Shown piece by piece: positions 44,999 to 56,617 of a stretch of DNA of 64,000 bases. Each line of letters opens with the position of its first letter. The stretch's first letter is position 1. Source of the DNA: Cryptomeria japonica (Eukaryota; Streptophyta; Pinopsida; Cupressales; Cupressaceae); contig NC_081414.1 in NCBI RefSeq assembly GCF_030272615.1, forward strand, positions 526,359,137 to 526,423,136. Direction: 5' to 3'. The translations under genes and the position numbers were made by a program. The notes under the pieces are model-generated. The model ran no database searches and was not told the DNA's origin. It saw only the letters and a program-made list of their open reading frames with translations.

Positions 44999-47217
44999 GA
45001 ACTAGGTATTGACCAAGATGTGTGAGACTAGATGAAAATGGAAAGAGTATGGAAGACCTAGAGTTGGATGTAATGTAAATGAATCTGAAGTGTACTTGCA
45101 ATGTCCAAAGTGTAAGACCAAGTATATATGTAGTAGAGTAGGTGTGACTTCCAAAGAGATGATAGTTTCTCTTGATGAGGTAAGTTGACCTTGACTCTAA
45201 GTAAGACCAAGTGAGACCCAAAGGTGATAGACCTTGATGAGGGACCACTTAGCAAAATGTTGTTGTATGTAGTATGTTGACAAAGTAAGATGAGGACAAG
45301 AAAGTGACCTTTTGACTCAAGTTTAGACAAATGTGAAGGTAATGCAAGGTGTAAAGCAATGATGGACTTTGTGAGACCCAAAGATAGGTTGAATGCTAGA
45401 TGAAAAACCTAGAGAGATAACCTAGGAAGCTCAATAAGTCTGAAACTGACTATTCTTGTTTGCTGAATTATGAAAGTTTTCAATCCTGAACACAGACGTG
45501 CCTGTATACTTCACAGACATGCTTAGACGACACAGATGCTATTCTGTCAGACACAGACGCATTTCTGAGATGTTGAAAATGCAAAGTTGCTCAAAAGACA
45601 CAGACGCATTTCTGCCCTTCACAGATGCATTTAAACGACACAGACGTGGCTCTGTTAGACACAAACGCGTTTCTACAAAATTTGTGCAATTTTTTCAATC
45701 TATGAAGTTGCTTGTTGTAACCAAATCTGAATGTTTGACTATTTTTCATGACAAGAGGATACAGTGTTGATGAAGACTCAACGTTTGCAAGTGTTTAGAC
45801 TCAAAATGACTCCAAAGAAAAGTGTGTTTGTTTGATGTAAAATTGTTTTGCATACACTTGAAGACACAAAAGACACAATGTTTTAATGTTTGGTCTTGAA
45901 TGTTTGATTGTTCAAAATAAGTCAAGCACATTTCTTATGACTGGCCAAGACAATAGTTGTTGATCCCACATGGAGTTTCCCCTGAGGCTATGCTATTCAG
46001 AGTGGATACTTAGATGCTTGACCCTACTGGCTCCACCCTCAGCACTCACTTCTCGAGGCAGCGAAGCATCAGTCCCCACAAAAATTTCCTCGTGGCGAAC
46101 TTTGTATCTCTACTAAAAACCATATGTGTGTGAGCCGCTACCAGAGGTCCGACCTCCTTCCCCAATAACTAGAAGGATTTTGGCTTCTAAAACAAAAAGG
46201 TGCTAATAAGGGCATCCGCTCATGTGGCCATACATGTGACACTTTCAGCTCTATAAATACAGAAGGCTCCCAGCCAGTAGGGGTTACGCCCTACAAATAA
46301 TCAAATAAATTTGATCAAACAGGTTTATGGGGATACATAGTGTCAGTATGAACTAATCTGCACATATTATCCATGGTTTTCACCATGAATACAATTGTTT
46401 ATAGTGGTTTGGAAGAGGTGGGTTTTCCTCGCTACCACTTGGGTCATTCTCTCCTCACTAGTAGTCCTAATGACCACATGGGGAGACAGGCCCTCTAAAG
46501 ATTGAACAAAAAGAGCCTTTTGCTTAAGACACAAAAGACAATGGTTCAGTTTTAGTGCACCAATTGAAGTGTTTGCTAGTCTATGAAAATGAGGCACACA
46601 ATAAAAATAAAAAACCCTTGCCAAGGTCCTGCAACAAAGATCTATTAGTATTTTGGATTGTTTCAAATGATCACCCCTTCCTGCAAGCACACAAGTTAGG
46701 TAAATTTTAGATCCAAAAGAATTTGTGAAAATAGGGGCCTTCAACAAAACGATTTTGCTTTCAAGACAAGCTGCACCAATTTGGTTAGCTAGATCTAAAG
46801 ATGTTAGCTCAAAATAAACCAAATCTGAAAATCCAAATGACGAAAAACCGAATCAAAGAAACCCAAAATGTAACAACCTCACACAGACGCGGTTATCAGA
46901 AACACAAACGCTATATAAATTCACAGATGTGCTTAGATCCAACACAACACGGTTCCAGAACACAGACGCGGCTCCTGAACGTAGATGCGCTTGAAGACTT
47001 CACAGATGCGACTAGGGAACACAGACACGTTTCCCAGAATCTGCAAAAAAACAAAAAAAATACTGTCGAGGGCGCATACGCAATTCTAGATGTCACAGAC
47101 GCGACAGAAAACCAAAAACACGCAGACGTGAAAATATCAAAATGTTGTCGGAAATGTCAGATCTGCAACTTCAAAACACAAAATCTGCAATAAAAGATGT
47201 TAAATGCAAAAGGGACA
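44999..47217 (-). other. 5' leader of element D with CACAGACGC arrays
   Basis: This stretch lies between the primer site and gag. About eight variants of CACAGACGCATTTCTG lie at 45485-45680 and about ten looser ones at 46876-47130, read on the + strand. Several contain short self-complementary pairs (ACAGA with TCTGT, near 45532 and 45640). The middle (45960-46330) is more G+C rich and contains CTCTATAAATACAG near 46250. No protein is supported. Confidence 0.5.
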
Positions 47218-47241
47218 GGAGTCCCACCGTGCGTGGCAAAA
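47218..47241 (-). promoter_or_regulatory. Candidate primer binding site of element D
   Basis: The - strand after the LTR reads TTTTGCCACGCACGGTGGG. Its form resembles the region after LTRs of many plant Tat-group elements, but I could not assign the matching tRNA. Confidence 0.5.
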
Positions 47242-48023
47242 TGTATATGGTGAAAATGGATAATAATAATATTGAAAGACTAAATGAATTCAACCACAAA
47301 ACCCTAGCCTAACAACAACAAAGATCCACCATAACATATGAAGATTACCTAAGACAATGCAAATCAAATGAAATCACAAAGATTATACCATCACATGTCT
47401 AATAGGGTTTGGATCTCCATTCTTCCTATCTCCATTGATCTTGCTTGATATATTTGCTCTCAGATTTTATGTGCACAAGAGCTCAACAAAGAACGGAAGT
47501 GTGGTTGCAAGTAGGCTTGATCGCATATGAAAGAGTGTAGTCAATTGATCAGGATGCCTAGATTGATTGGGGTTGATAATGAAGGAAGTATCCTCTTATA
47601 TAGAAGACACTATATGAAATGGAGGGATAAGATTGAGAGGTGTAAAAGATAAATGGTCGGCTATGATTGAAGGGTAGGTAAAAGAAATAATAAAATAATG
47701 AGAGGGTAGGCAGTGTAGGAATTAAGAGATGAATGACATGTGTCATTGGTAGAAAAGGTTAATGAATTAATTAAATAAATAAAGATTTGTTTAATTAATA
47801 GAAGAAGTGGGATCAATTAAATAAATAAAATATTTATTTAATTTAGGGAAAGGACAATTTAAATAAATAAAGGTATTTATTTAAATGAGAAATAAGGCTA
47901 GAAGAGGATAAATGAATTAATTAAATAAATAAGGATTTATTTAATTAATAGAAGAATTAGGTTAAAGTAATTAAATAAATAAAATATTTATTTAATTAGA
48001 CATGACAATTTTAGGTGTCTACA
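47242..48023 (-). repeat. 5' LTR of element D
   Basis: It is the partner of 35256-36041. The ends are TGTATATGG and GTGTCTACA on the + strand, followed by ACTGG. It carries the same A/T hairpin set at about 47764-47996. Confidence 0.9.
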
Positions 48024-49180
48024 ACTGGTAGAAGATATAGTGTTACCGGCAGAAGAGACTATCTGTTGGACACTTCCGACATGTTTGGATCAATGGAGTA
48101 TGTCTGATTTTATGTGTTACATGTTCCTGGAGAATTTTTTGGTCAGTTGGTATTGACTTGGTAATCAGATGCTATCATACACTCTTGTAAACCCTTACTA
48201 ATATTGGTTTAAGGTTTAATTGGCAGAGCTTTCATTGAGAAATCTTGACAGGATCCATAAGTGGTGTTGGTGCGGCTTCTAGATGGATTTCAGGATACTG
48301 AAGATGTTCTTTGTTCATGCTTCAACTGCTTGAAGACATTGCTTTGGCATGGTGGACCTAGAATAGGTCTGGTGCCTATCTAGGTTATGGACCGATATCA
48401 TGTTAACGTGTACTCTACATGTTACCTAGATGTTTCAGGATGTTCTATGGATTGGCTATTGTTGTTTTGGTCTTAAGCCAACATGACATATCATTGTAAT
48501 ATAGATTTATGTAATGGTCTTATTGTAATATCTTTTAGGTGGCCAACCTAATTGGTTTAGGCCTTAGGGTTGGTATAAAATGATGTAAGATCTCATTGTA
48601 GATCAGAGTATGGGAATGGGGATTATGTGTCGTGGTCTTGGAATGCAATCTCATATGCAAAGGAGATTTGGTCAATCATAGGCGATCAAATTGGGATTAA
48701 GGAAGAGGTCAAAGGCCTTCGATATTGATCTTAACTGAGACTGTAATCAGGCATGGTAGATGCTATCTCTGACAGTTCATTAATCTGGATTGTTGTCCAT
48801 TTATCTTGAGATGGTTGTTGCCTCTCTGTAGTCAGTCAGACTCTTTTGTAATGAGCAATACGCTCTAGGCAGTGTGCCTTCCTGCATGTGCAGGCCCCTC
48901 ATTGTATCACATACTTTCTGCAAAAGTATCATCTAACTATGGGTAGCCTTCCCATCGTGGTTTTTCCCTTTCCGGGTTTTCCACGTACAAATCATGGTGT
49001 TATGTGGTATGGTTGCATTGTGTTGATTATCTGTTTCATTATTAAGTTTTATTGCTTACCGGTATCTATTTCTATTTTACCGATACTTAATCTGGTTAAA
49101 GGTCATTAAGTGGATTAAGTGATCTAATCTATTAACAATTGATTCACCCCCCTCTCAGTTGTTTACCTGTTATCATAACA
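48024..49180 (+). repeat. Copia B 5' LTR, remainder
   Basis: It continues from 35255 after the ACTGG target copy. It includes CCTTCCCATCGTGG and TTTTCCACGTACAAATC near 48950-48990, the reverse complement of a stretch in copia A's LTR, so the two families are related. It ends ATCATAACA. Confidence 0.85.
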
Positions 49181-49181
49181 A

Positions 49182-49194
49182 TTGGAATCAGAGC
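49182..49194 (+). promoter_or_regulatory. Primer binding site of copia B
   Basis: TTGGAATCAGAGC differs by one base (A for T) from the initiator-Met type site used by the other copia-type elements in the window. Confidence 0.85.
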
Positions 49195-49238
49195 TTTGGT
49201 CCTCTTTTGTAGAAGCTTAACCGCTTGAGGTAGATCCT

Positions 49239-50237
49239 ATGGCAGCTAACACTTCAAATCCACCAACAACTATTTTCAGAAGAGAAATCCCTAAGCTTGA
49301 TGGAACAAATTATGGGATATGGAAAATTCAAATGGAGACTCATCTTAGATGTCTTGGCAAGGATATTTGGGAAATCACTAAGAAAGGATACACACCTTAT
49401 GATCCGACATCTGGCAATCCTGCTCCTATAGACTTTGACAAGAATATTGAAAATGATTGTAGAGCTAGAGAAGCCCTCTTGTGTGCACTTACTAATCAGA
49501 AAATCATGGGATTGACTGATAAATCATCGGCAAAGGTTATGTGGGACAAATTGCAAACTCTGAATGAAGGTGACCTATTGTCAAAATTTCTAAACTTGAT
49601 GGTTACCGGGTAAGATATAAAAACTTAAAGATGGAAGATAATGAAATAATTGTTGTGTTTATGGAAAGTGTAAATGAGATTGTTATGGGAATTCAATGTT
49701 GTGGAGGGTTTCTGAGTGAAGATGAAATAGTTTCCAAAGTCTTGAGAGCCCTTCCACTAGCTTACAAGATGAATACAACTGCAATTAATGACCTGAGAAC
49801 AATGACTAACTCTGCAGTTAATAGAGACATTCTGATTGGGAAGTTATCTGCTTTTGAGTTTGAAGAATTTGGATCTTCTGGAGCTGTAAAGTCTAAACTT
49901 GCTTTTCATGCATCATCATCATCATCTACCAGCAAAAGTGATTGGAAAGTCCTATATGCAAAAGAATTGGAAGATATGAGGAAATAAGATGAAGAATTTG
50001 AGCAACTTGAAGCCTTATGTGCTAGAAGAGTACCTAAAGGACCGACAAGAAGTAAGTATGAAGGAAAAGCACCTTTTAAATGTTTTTCATGTCATAATAT
50101 TGGTCATTTTGCATCTAGATGTCCTGAAAGGAATGCAAGATTTGAGGAAAGAGTTAAGAAATAATTTAAGCCTAACCAGAATAGATATAGATTCAAGGAA
50201 AGTAAACAATGCTACATACTGGATGAGGAAAGAGTAA
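49239..50237 (+). pseudogene. Copia B Gag
   Basis: The start MAANTSNPPTTIFRREIPKL follows the primer site by about 45 bp. LDGTNYGIWKIQMETHLR is the copia Gag N-terminal signature. A stop at about 49611 and frame changes break it. The CCHC knuckle CFSCHNIGHFASRC is intact in another frame at 50081-50122. Confidence 0.85.
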
Positions 50238-50302
50238 GTGATGACTCTGGGGATGAACCGACATAAGACTTTTCTAGTGGATCTGACAATGGAAAGGAAT
50301 GG

Positions 50303-53300
50303 GTGTTCTATTCTTTAAAGGAAGATGAACCAGAACCGGCTATCATGAATGAAGAAAAGGCCCTGGCAACAAAAGTGGAAGATAAGGATGAATGGGTAAT
50401 TGATAGTGGATGCTCACATCATATGAGTGGAGATAAGAGAAAATTTATGTCCCTGCAAGAATACAATGGCGGTCAAGTTAGATTTGGAGATGACAAAGCA
50501 TGTATGATCAAAGGTAGAGGTATTATTTCTCTAGCTATCAAGCATAATATTGATAATGTCTATTATGTAGAAGGTTTAAAGCATAGTATTTTGAGTGTTG
50601 GTCAATTGGTGGACAAGGGTTTCCAACTTCAGTTTAAAGATAGAAAATGCAAAATCACTAACAAGACTGGTTTGGAGATTGCAACTGGTATTCAGACTGG
50701 AGGTAATATCTTTCACTTGAACACTGGTAATAAGACATGTTTGATTGCTCATATTGATGAGAGTTGGTTATGGCATAAGAGGTTGTGTCATGTTAATTTT
50801 GATTGTATTGTTAAGATCAGTTCAACTAAGGTAGTTAGAGATATACCTAAGATTATGAAGCCTCATAATCCGATATGTAAGGAATGTCAATTGGGAAAGC
50901 AAGTTAGAAAAATCTAATGATGTACTTGATTTGATTCACACTAACTTATGTGGTCCAACAAGGACTAGAAGCTTTCAAGGTAATAGGTATTTCATGTTGA
51001 TTATTGATGACTATTATAGGATGATGTGGGTGACTTTTCTTAGGGAGAAGTCTGAAGCATTTGAGAAATTCAAGATCTTTAAAGCAAAGATTGAAACAAA
51101 AATTGGATTGAAAATCAAATGTCTAAGATTAGATCAAGGTAGTGGGTTCACTTCTCATTAATTTAATAGTTACTGTAAGACAAATGGAATTAGGAGACAG
51201 TTATCTGCACCTCGGACTCCACAGCAGAATGGAGTAGTGGAAAGAAAGAACAAAACCATTTTGGATGCAATGAGATCTATGATGATGGAAGACAAATTAC
51301 CTCACATCTACAAGAGAGAAGCAGTGAGTACAACAGACACATTCAATAGAGTTCACATCAAAGGTGAAACCGGTAAGACCCCTTATGAATTATGGTTTGA
51401 ACATACACTTACTATTAAATATTTCAGAATTTTTGGAAGTAAATGCTATATCAAAAGAGACGATTCAATTGGAAAGTTTGATCCTAGATGTGTTGAAGGG
51501 ATATTTCTTGGTTATTCAATTCAAACCAAAACATATAGATGTTATAACAAAAGATTACAGAAAATTGTGGAGAGTGCTAATGTGAAAGTGGACGAGTAAT
51601 ACATAAATCAATTTATATCACATGACATGGAACCGACAGTGGAAATGATCATAACTAAACTGACAATGCCTCTACCGTTACAAGAAAATGAGATAGTTAC
51701 ACTGGCACAGTCATAAAATTCAACTGTGATTGATGATCAAAGCATTGATCCTGAAGTTCAGAAGACACCAAGGTATGTAATATTAAATCATTCTGAAGAT
51801 CAAATCATTGGAGATAGGAACAAGGGAGTTATGACAAGAAGAAGATTGGCAAATGAAAAGGTATGTCTTATTTCTCAAATTGAACCGACATCTATTTTTG
51901 AAGCTTGTAAAGATAAACAATGGTTAAAGGCTATGGAAGATGAATTAGATCAGATAGAGAAGAATGAGACTTGGACTTTAGTTCCCCGACCTAAAAATAA
52001 GAATGTTATTGGAACTAAATGGGTTTTTAGGAATAAATTGAATGAGGATGGTCAAGTTGTAAGAAACAAGGCTAGATTGGTTTATAAAGGATATTATCAA
52101 ATGGAAGGAATTGATTATGGTGAGACATTTGCACCTGTAGCTAGAATTGAAGCTATTAGACTATTTCTTGGCTATGCAGCTTATAAGAACTATAAGGTTT
52201 ATCAAATGGATGTTAAATATCCATTTTTGAATGGTGAACTTGAGGAAGAAGTATGCATTGAGCAACCTAATGGATTTTCACTGACAGATGATAAAGATAT
52301 GGTTTGCAGATTGAAGAAAGCTTTTTATGGTTTGAAACAAGCTCCTAGAGCTTGGTATGCAAGGTTGGATAAATATCTTTTGAAGCTTGGTTTTACTAAA
52401 GGCAGTGCTGATAGTAATTTATATTATAAGATCACTGATGATGATATTTTGATTATTGAAGTATTTGTTGATGATATCATTTTTGGAGGAGAAGATAAAT
52501 TGTGCATGGAATTTGCTAACAATATGAAGAATGAATTTGAAATGTCCATGATTGGTGAGATGAGATTTTTCTTATGTTTGTAGATTACTCAAACTGACAA
52601 AGGCATTTTTATCTGTCAAACTAAGTATCTAAGGGATTTGTTGAAGAATTTTGGTATGGATAATTCCAAACCAGTAAGTACTCCTATGGTGACAAGTGAG
52701 AAATTATCTATCAAGGATACTTCTACATCGGTAAATCCGGCAAGGTATAAGTCTATGATTGGTGGTATGTTATATTTAACTCAAACTAGACTGGATATTA
52801 TGAATGCAGTAAGTATTGTTTCAAGATATCAAAGTAATTCTAAAGAAAATCATGAATGTGCAGTAAAGAGGATATTCCGGTATTTGCAAGGAACAACAAA
52901 ATATGGTTTATGGTATTCTAAAAATGATGATTTCACTTTATGTGCATATACTGACTCAGATTGGGCAAGAGATACTGATGACAAGAAGAGCACTTCTGGT
53001 GGAGCTTTCTTTCTTGGAAAGAAACTGGTTTCATGGATCAACAAAAAATAGTCATGCATTTATTTATCTACTGCAAAAGATGAGTATGTTGCAACAACAA
53101 CTAATTGCACTCAAGTCTTGTGGATGAAGCAAATGTTGAAGGATATCCGGGTAAATTGTAGCAAACTGGTAGTTATCTACTGTGATAACTCTGCAACTAT
53201 TGACATGTCTAAGAATCCAGTATTTCACTCTAAGACTAAGCATATATCAATAAAGTATAACTTTCTAAAGGACAAGGTAGAAGGAAAGGAAGTCAAATTG

Positions 53301-53417
53301 GTTTATGTGAACACTAAAGAACAAATTGCAGATATATTCACTAAACCACTGTCTAAAGAATCATTTGAGTGTTTGAGAGACAGGTTAGGGGTTTCTACCC
53401 CTCCGACAAAGACTTGA
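50303..53417 (+). pseudogene. Copia B Pol: protease, integrase, RT, RNase H
   Basis: Protease WVIDSGCSHHMSGDKRKF (about 50395) is followed by GAG-pre-integrase WLWHKRLCHVNF and CKECQLGK. Integrase has LIIDDYYRMMWV, CLRLDQGSGF (DHGGEF-type motif damaged) and APRTPQQNGVVERKN (50931-51599). RT (51726-52583) has [32 protein letters not shown] and [12 protein letters not shown]. RNase H (52638-53417) has YTDSDWARDTDDKKSTSGG, VIYCDNSATIDMSKN and ADIFTKPLSKESF. Stops at 52581 (GLQITQ expected) and 53049 (KKQSC expected) are TAG where Gln is usual. Frameshifts near 50917 and 51600 add to the damage. Copia A is a close relative. Confidence 0.9.
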
Positions 53418-53763
53418 TTGATGCAGTTTGTCATTAGTCTGGCATGCATGATCAGAAATATTATTCATTCCGGCACTGATGAGTGGTGCTACTACTCAGG
53501 GGGAGTAGTCAACTTTGAGATTCAAAGGTTTATATTCTTTCTTTGATATTTTTGTCAGATATCTGGCATTGATGTCAAAGGGGGAGAGATAGTGATGCGA
53601 AAAATAAATTCAGAACTTTACATAGATATCATTCATAGGGGGAGAGTTACTGATATTCAGGAGATTGTCGGTTGTCTTCCACAGGGGGAGACTTGTTTGG
53701 CATTTTTTTGGGTACTTAGATGTTTTCACATCTAGTGTTGCCATCAATTCCAAAGGGGGAGAT
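53418..53763 (+). promoter_or_regulatory. Copia B 3' spacer with five polypurine tracts
   Basis: Tracts of the AGGGGGAG type occur near 53500, 53579, 53637, 53682 and finally 53752-53763 (AAAGGGGGAGAT) next to the LTR. Such multiplication is described for Sireviruses. The last one is the likely functional primer of plus-strand synthesis. Confidence 0.8.
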
Positions 53764-53904
53764 TGTTGGCATTATGGATGAATTGATTATGTGTTGCATT
53801 GATATTTTGTCATTGGTGTCAACACTAGCTATTATGGCTGGTTGCTGATAGACAGGTTTTGGTTATCGATAGAAGATCTAGTGTTACTGACAGAAGAGAC
53901 TATC
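53764..53904 (+). repeat. Copia B 3' LTR remnant (141 bp)
   Basis: It matches the start of the 5' LTR across the D insertion point, including the restored ..TTATCGATAGAAG.. segment. It stops after GACTATC, where copia A LTR sequence begins. Confidence 0.8.
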
Positions 53905-55017
53905 AATACCAGAACCCAAAAGATCAATACCAGAATGCATAAACCAAATACCAGAATAATAGATAAACCAATTAAGCATAAAAAATAATTAGAGAATAAA
54001 TACCATCCACATCACACCAAGATTTATACGTGGAAAACCTGGTAAAGGGAAAAACCACGGTGGGAAGTCTACCCACAGTCAGATAATACTTCTATAGTAA
54101 GTATGTGAATTATAATTGAGGGGCCTGCATTTGCAGAATGGCCAGAGCGCACTGCTCATCACAAAAGGAGTCTCACTGACTACATAGAAATCCATACTAC
54201 AATCCAGAAGAAGGAATGAACTGCAAAGATAACATCTCCTATGCCTGAATACAATTTCAATTAAGCTCAATGCCAGAGGACTAAATCCTCTTACATAAAC
54301 CCAACTCAATCACCAATGATCGACCAAATCCTCTGCCTAAATTATTATTACATTATTCGCTCATACACATCCTCACACATGATCTACAATGAGATCTTAC
54401 ATCATATATATACAAACCCTCAACCATAAATAATAAGGTCGGCCATCAGACAATAAAATAATTACATAATTATAAAACATGTCGGCCTAAGACCAAATAA
54501 ATAATATCCAACCCATAAGACATCCTGGAAACACATTGAGAGGTCCAATCCACACATTACATTAAGCCGGTCCGTAACCCAGGTACACTGGGACCCAATA
54601 TAGGTCCACACACACTAAAGCAATGATCCCCAATCAACCAAGTCTTGAACATGATCACCATCAACATCTTGAAACTCCACTAGGCGCTACACCAACACCA
54701 CTTATGCAATTCATCAAAGATCTTCATCAAATCTCTATTGATGAAACCCTCACCAGAACAACAAACTAAGCTTTCTAGCAAACATGATAGCATCTTATCA
54801 CCAGATCAAAACCAACTGACTGAATATGAACATGAATAAGTCAATTCCATAACCCAAACATATCGAAGCATACCAGATCATGATGATACAATCCAACTAG
54901 AAACCAAACAACCTACCGGTTTCAGAAGGATACCGGTAAACAACCAAAATAGCTAGTGTTGACATCAATGACAAAACATCAATGCAACACATAATCAATT
55001 CCTCAAAATGGCCAACA
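53905..55017 (-). repeat. Copia A 5' LTR remnant
   Basis: It aligns with the 3' LTR from position 25235 (before insertion C) and 30652 onward to its end, and lacks about the first 97 bp. It ends GGCCAACA. A separate solo LTR of the same family is an alternative reading. Confidence 0.7.
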
Positions 55018-56617
55018 GTTTCGACTTTGAGTGGTAATGTGGAGGTGATGTGGAACAAGCTTGAGGAGGGATGGGTTAAAGTCAATTTTGATGGTGCCTC
55101 GAAGGGGAATCTGAGACAATCTAGAGCTAGGTATGCGCCAAGAGAATGGTGTTTTGGTGGTGTTTGGGGGAAAAAAAACTACCAAATGGGACAAATAATG
55201 AAGTAGAGGCTCATGCTACTTTTTTAGCAATCAAAATGCCAAAAAAAAAAGAGGTTAGTCAAATTCACCTAGAGGGTAATTCATTAGTCATTATCCATGC
55301 TATCATTAAATGTGAAGCTCTGTTATGGAAATTGAACAAATATATCAAGATTATTAAAAAAAAGTAAACTCGTTTCTAGATTTCAAAGTCCCACATGTGA
55401 GATAGGAGGGAAATAACATAGCTGACATGTTGTCAAAGATGGTTGTGGCTATTAATGATGGACAAGACTATGAGATCTGGAAGGATCTCTAGAATGTGTT
55501 CTTGGGCTCGTGAGATGGATCATACCTCACCAAAGGTGGATATGTATGATGATCCATATGAGGCATTTATTATGGCAAGTTGGCAACTTTTACATTTGAC
55601 AAAAGAGGTGGATTCTTGACACAATGCATTAAGGTGGAGATAGAAAGGTGTATTTGGGGATGGGTGGCAAGACTATGTATAACATGGAAGCAAATTTTTC
55701 TCTCAAGGCAACTAATTAATAATTATCTTTTTTGGGTACTGTTATGGAGAAGAGGATGCATATTTTGTTTAGTTTTGATGAGCCTATCTTTATGCAGATC
55801 ATTGACATTATGTTGGGTGAAGAATTCATCGATGCAAAAAAAAAATATCAAACCAATGTTGATATTATTTCCATGGTATTGATGTGGGGGTTGGAGCTTG
55901 GAGAAAAGGAAGAAATAGAGTAGGTGATTAGGATATGTGTCAAGGAAGAATGAATGTTTGGGACATGGTCTCTGATGGAAATGGAAGAACCAAGGATAGG
56001 TTTTGTAACAAATGTTGGCAATTGGATTCAAGTTGGATAATTATGCCTCCCTCCACAACCCTTCATTCGTTAGAGTGTGATGTCAAACAGGGAGGAGTAA
56101 AAGATGGAGGCCAATATAGGGTGGTTACCACTTAAGGATTTTATTCATGAGAAAGAAAGGGAACGTGATGAGGACACTAGTGTGTAGTTGAAGGGTAAAA
56201 AATGGGGGAGGTTTGAGTTGAGAAACTACTAGGCGAACGAGTCTACAAAAAGGGTGAAGATAGAATAAGGACATGGCTCCTTGTTATTTTTTGGCTGCTA
56301 ATATTACATGTTTTTATATTTACTGATTCATGGCGTCTCTTCTATTTTTTAAGAATGGACAGGGTGTAGGGATATTTTTATGTTCAGAACGTAATTGGTG
56401 TATAGTTTTGTGAAGCCCTGGGGCTATGCGGGAAGAATCCATATGTAGGGTCAGGGTTATGTTGGGTGAGTGGGGAAGGTTTTTTGTAAGGGAATTATGC
56501 TACAAATATTTATTATGGTTAGTAGGGTAGTCTAGTTAATGTTTCTTTTAGTTTCAATTGATGATGCACTTTTTGTTAAATATTAATAAAATATACTACC
56601 ATGATTGATAAAAAAAA
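55018..56617 (+). pseudogene. LINE remnant a: RNase H domain plus downstream conserved segment and poly(A)
   Basis: RNase H begins EGWVKVNFDGASKGN (about 55070). It continues GTNNEVEAHATFLAIK and IHLEGNSLVIIHAI; the third acidic residue reads Asn, so catalysis is lost. After about 100 bp a second conserved segment follows (about 55560-56140) with TNVDIISMVLMWGLELG. It ends with an A run at 56610-56617 after ATTGAT. The segment also occurs in remnants b and c. It may be the far end of the LINE interrupted at 25137, with about 1.4 kb missing. Confidence 0.65.

Larger units (their letters stand above)
35256..48023 (-). mobile_element. Element D: full-length Tat-like Ty3/gypsy with antisense PMD gene, lacking RT
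   Basis: LTRs 35256-36041 and 47242-48023 are bounded by TG..CA. A perfect target duplication ACTGG flanks them (35251-35255 and 48024-48028). The polypurine tract is at 36042-36055 (- strand) and the primer-site candidate at 47218-47241, so orientation is -. Gag, protease and the integrase C-terminal domain are on the - strand. RT, RNase H and the integrase core are missing, so the copy is non-autonomous. The 3' region holds a PMD gene on the opposite strand and two short-motif arrays. The LTRs are alike by eye, with mostly C/T differences, so it is the youngest insertion in the nest. Confidence 0.9.
35150..53904 (+). mobile_element. Copia B: Sirevirus-like element inserted in copia A, itself interrupted by D
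   Basis: The 5' LTR starts TGTTGGCATTATGG at 35150. It is interrupted by element D at 35256-48023 and resumes to 49180. Interior gag-pol follows, then a 3' LTR that starts at 53764 with the same TGTTGGCATTATGG but stops after 141 bp at 53904. It landed in the protease coding region of copia A. The expected target copy GTGAT (35145-35149) is not present at the right because of the deletion. The + orientation is set by the primer site, coding strand and polypurine tract. Confidence 0.85.
25138..55017 (-). mobile_element. Copia A: Sirevirus-like element hosting a four-level insertion nest
   Basis: Its pieces are a 3' LTR (25138-25245 plus 30647-31759), internal domains (31760-35149) and a 5' LTR remnant (53905-55017). 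The rest of the span is later insertions: C in the 3' LTR, B in the protease region, D inside B. The LTR remnants at 30652-31759 and 53911-55017 align along their lengths. Flanking pentamers are GATTC (25133-25137) and GTTTC (55018-55022), matching 4 of 5, consistent with a mutated target duplication. The Gag half and primer site are deleted. Confidence 0.7.

Noticed and set aside
46140-46290. Possible promoter with TATAAATA in element D's leader
   Set aside because: The orientation is opposite to gag and no gene follows, so I do not call it a promoter.
25133-55022. Perfect target duplication for copia A
   Set aside because: The flanking pentamers GATTC and GTTTC differ at one base, so this is only suggestive and I did not count it as proof.
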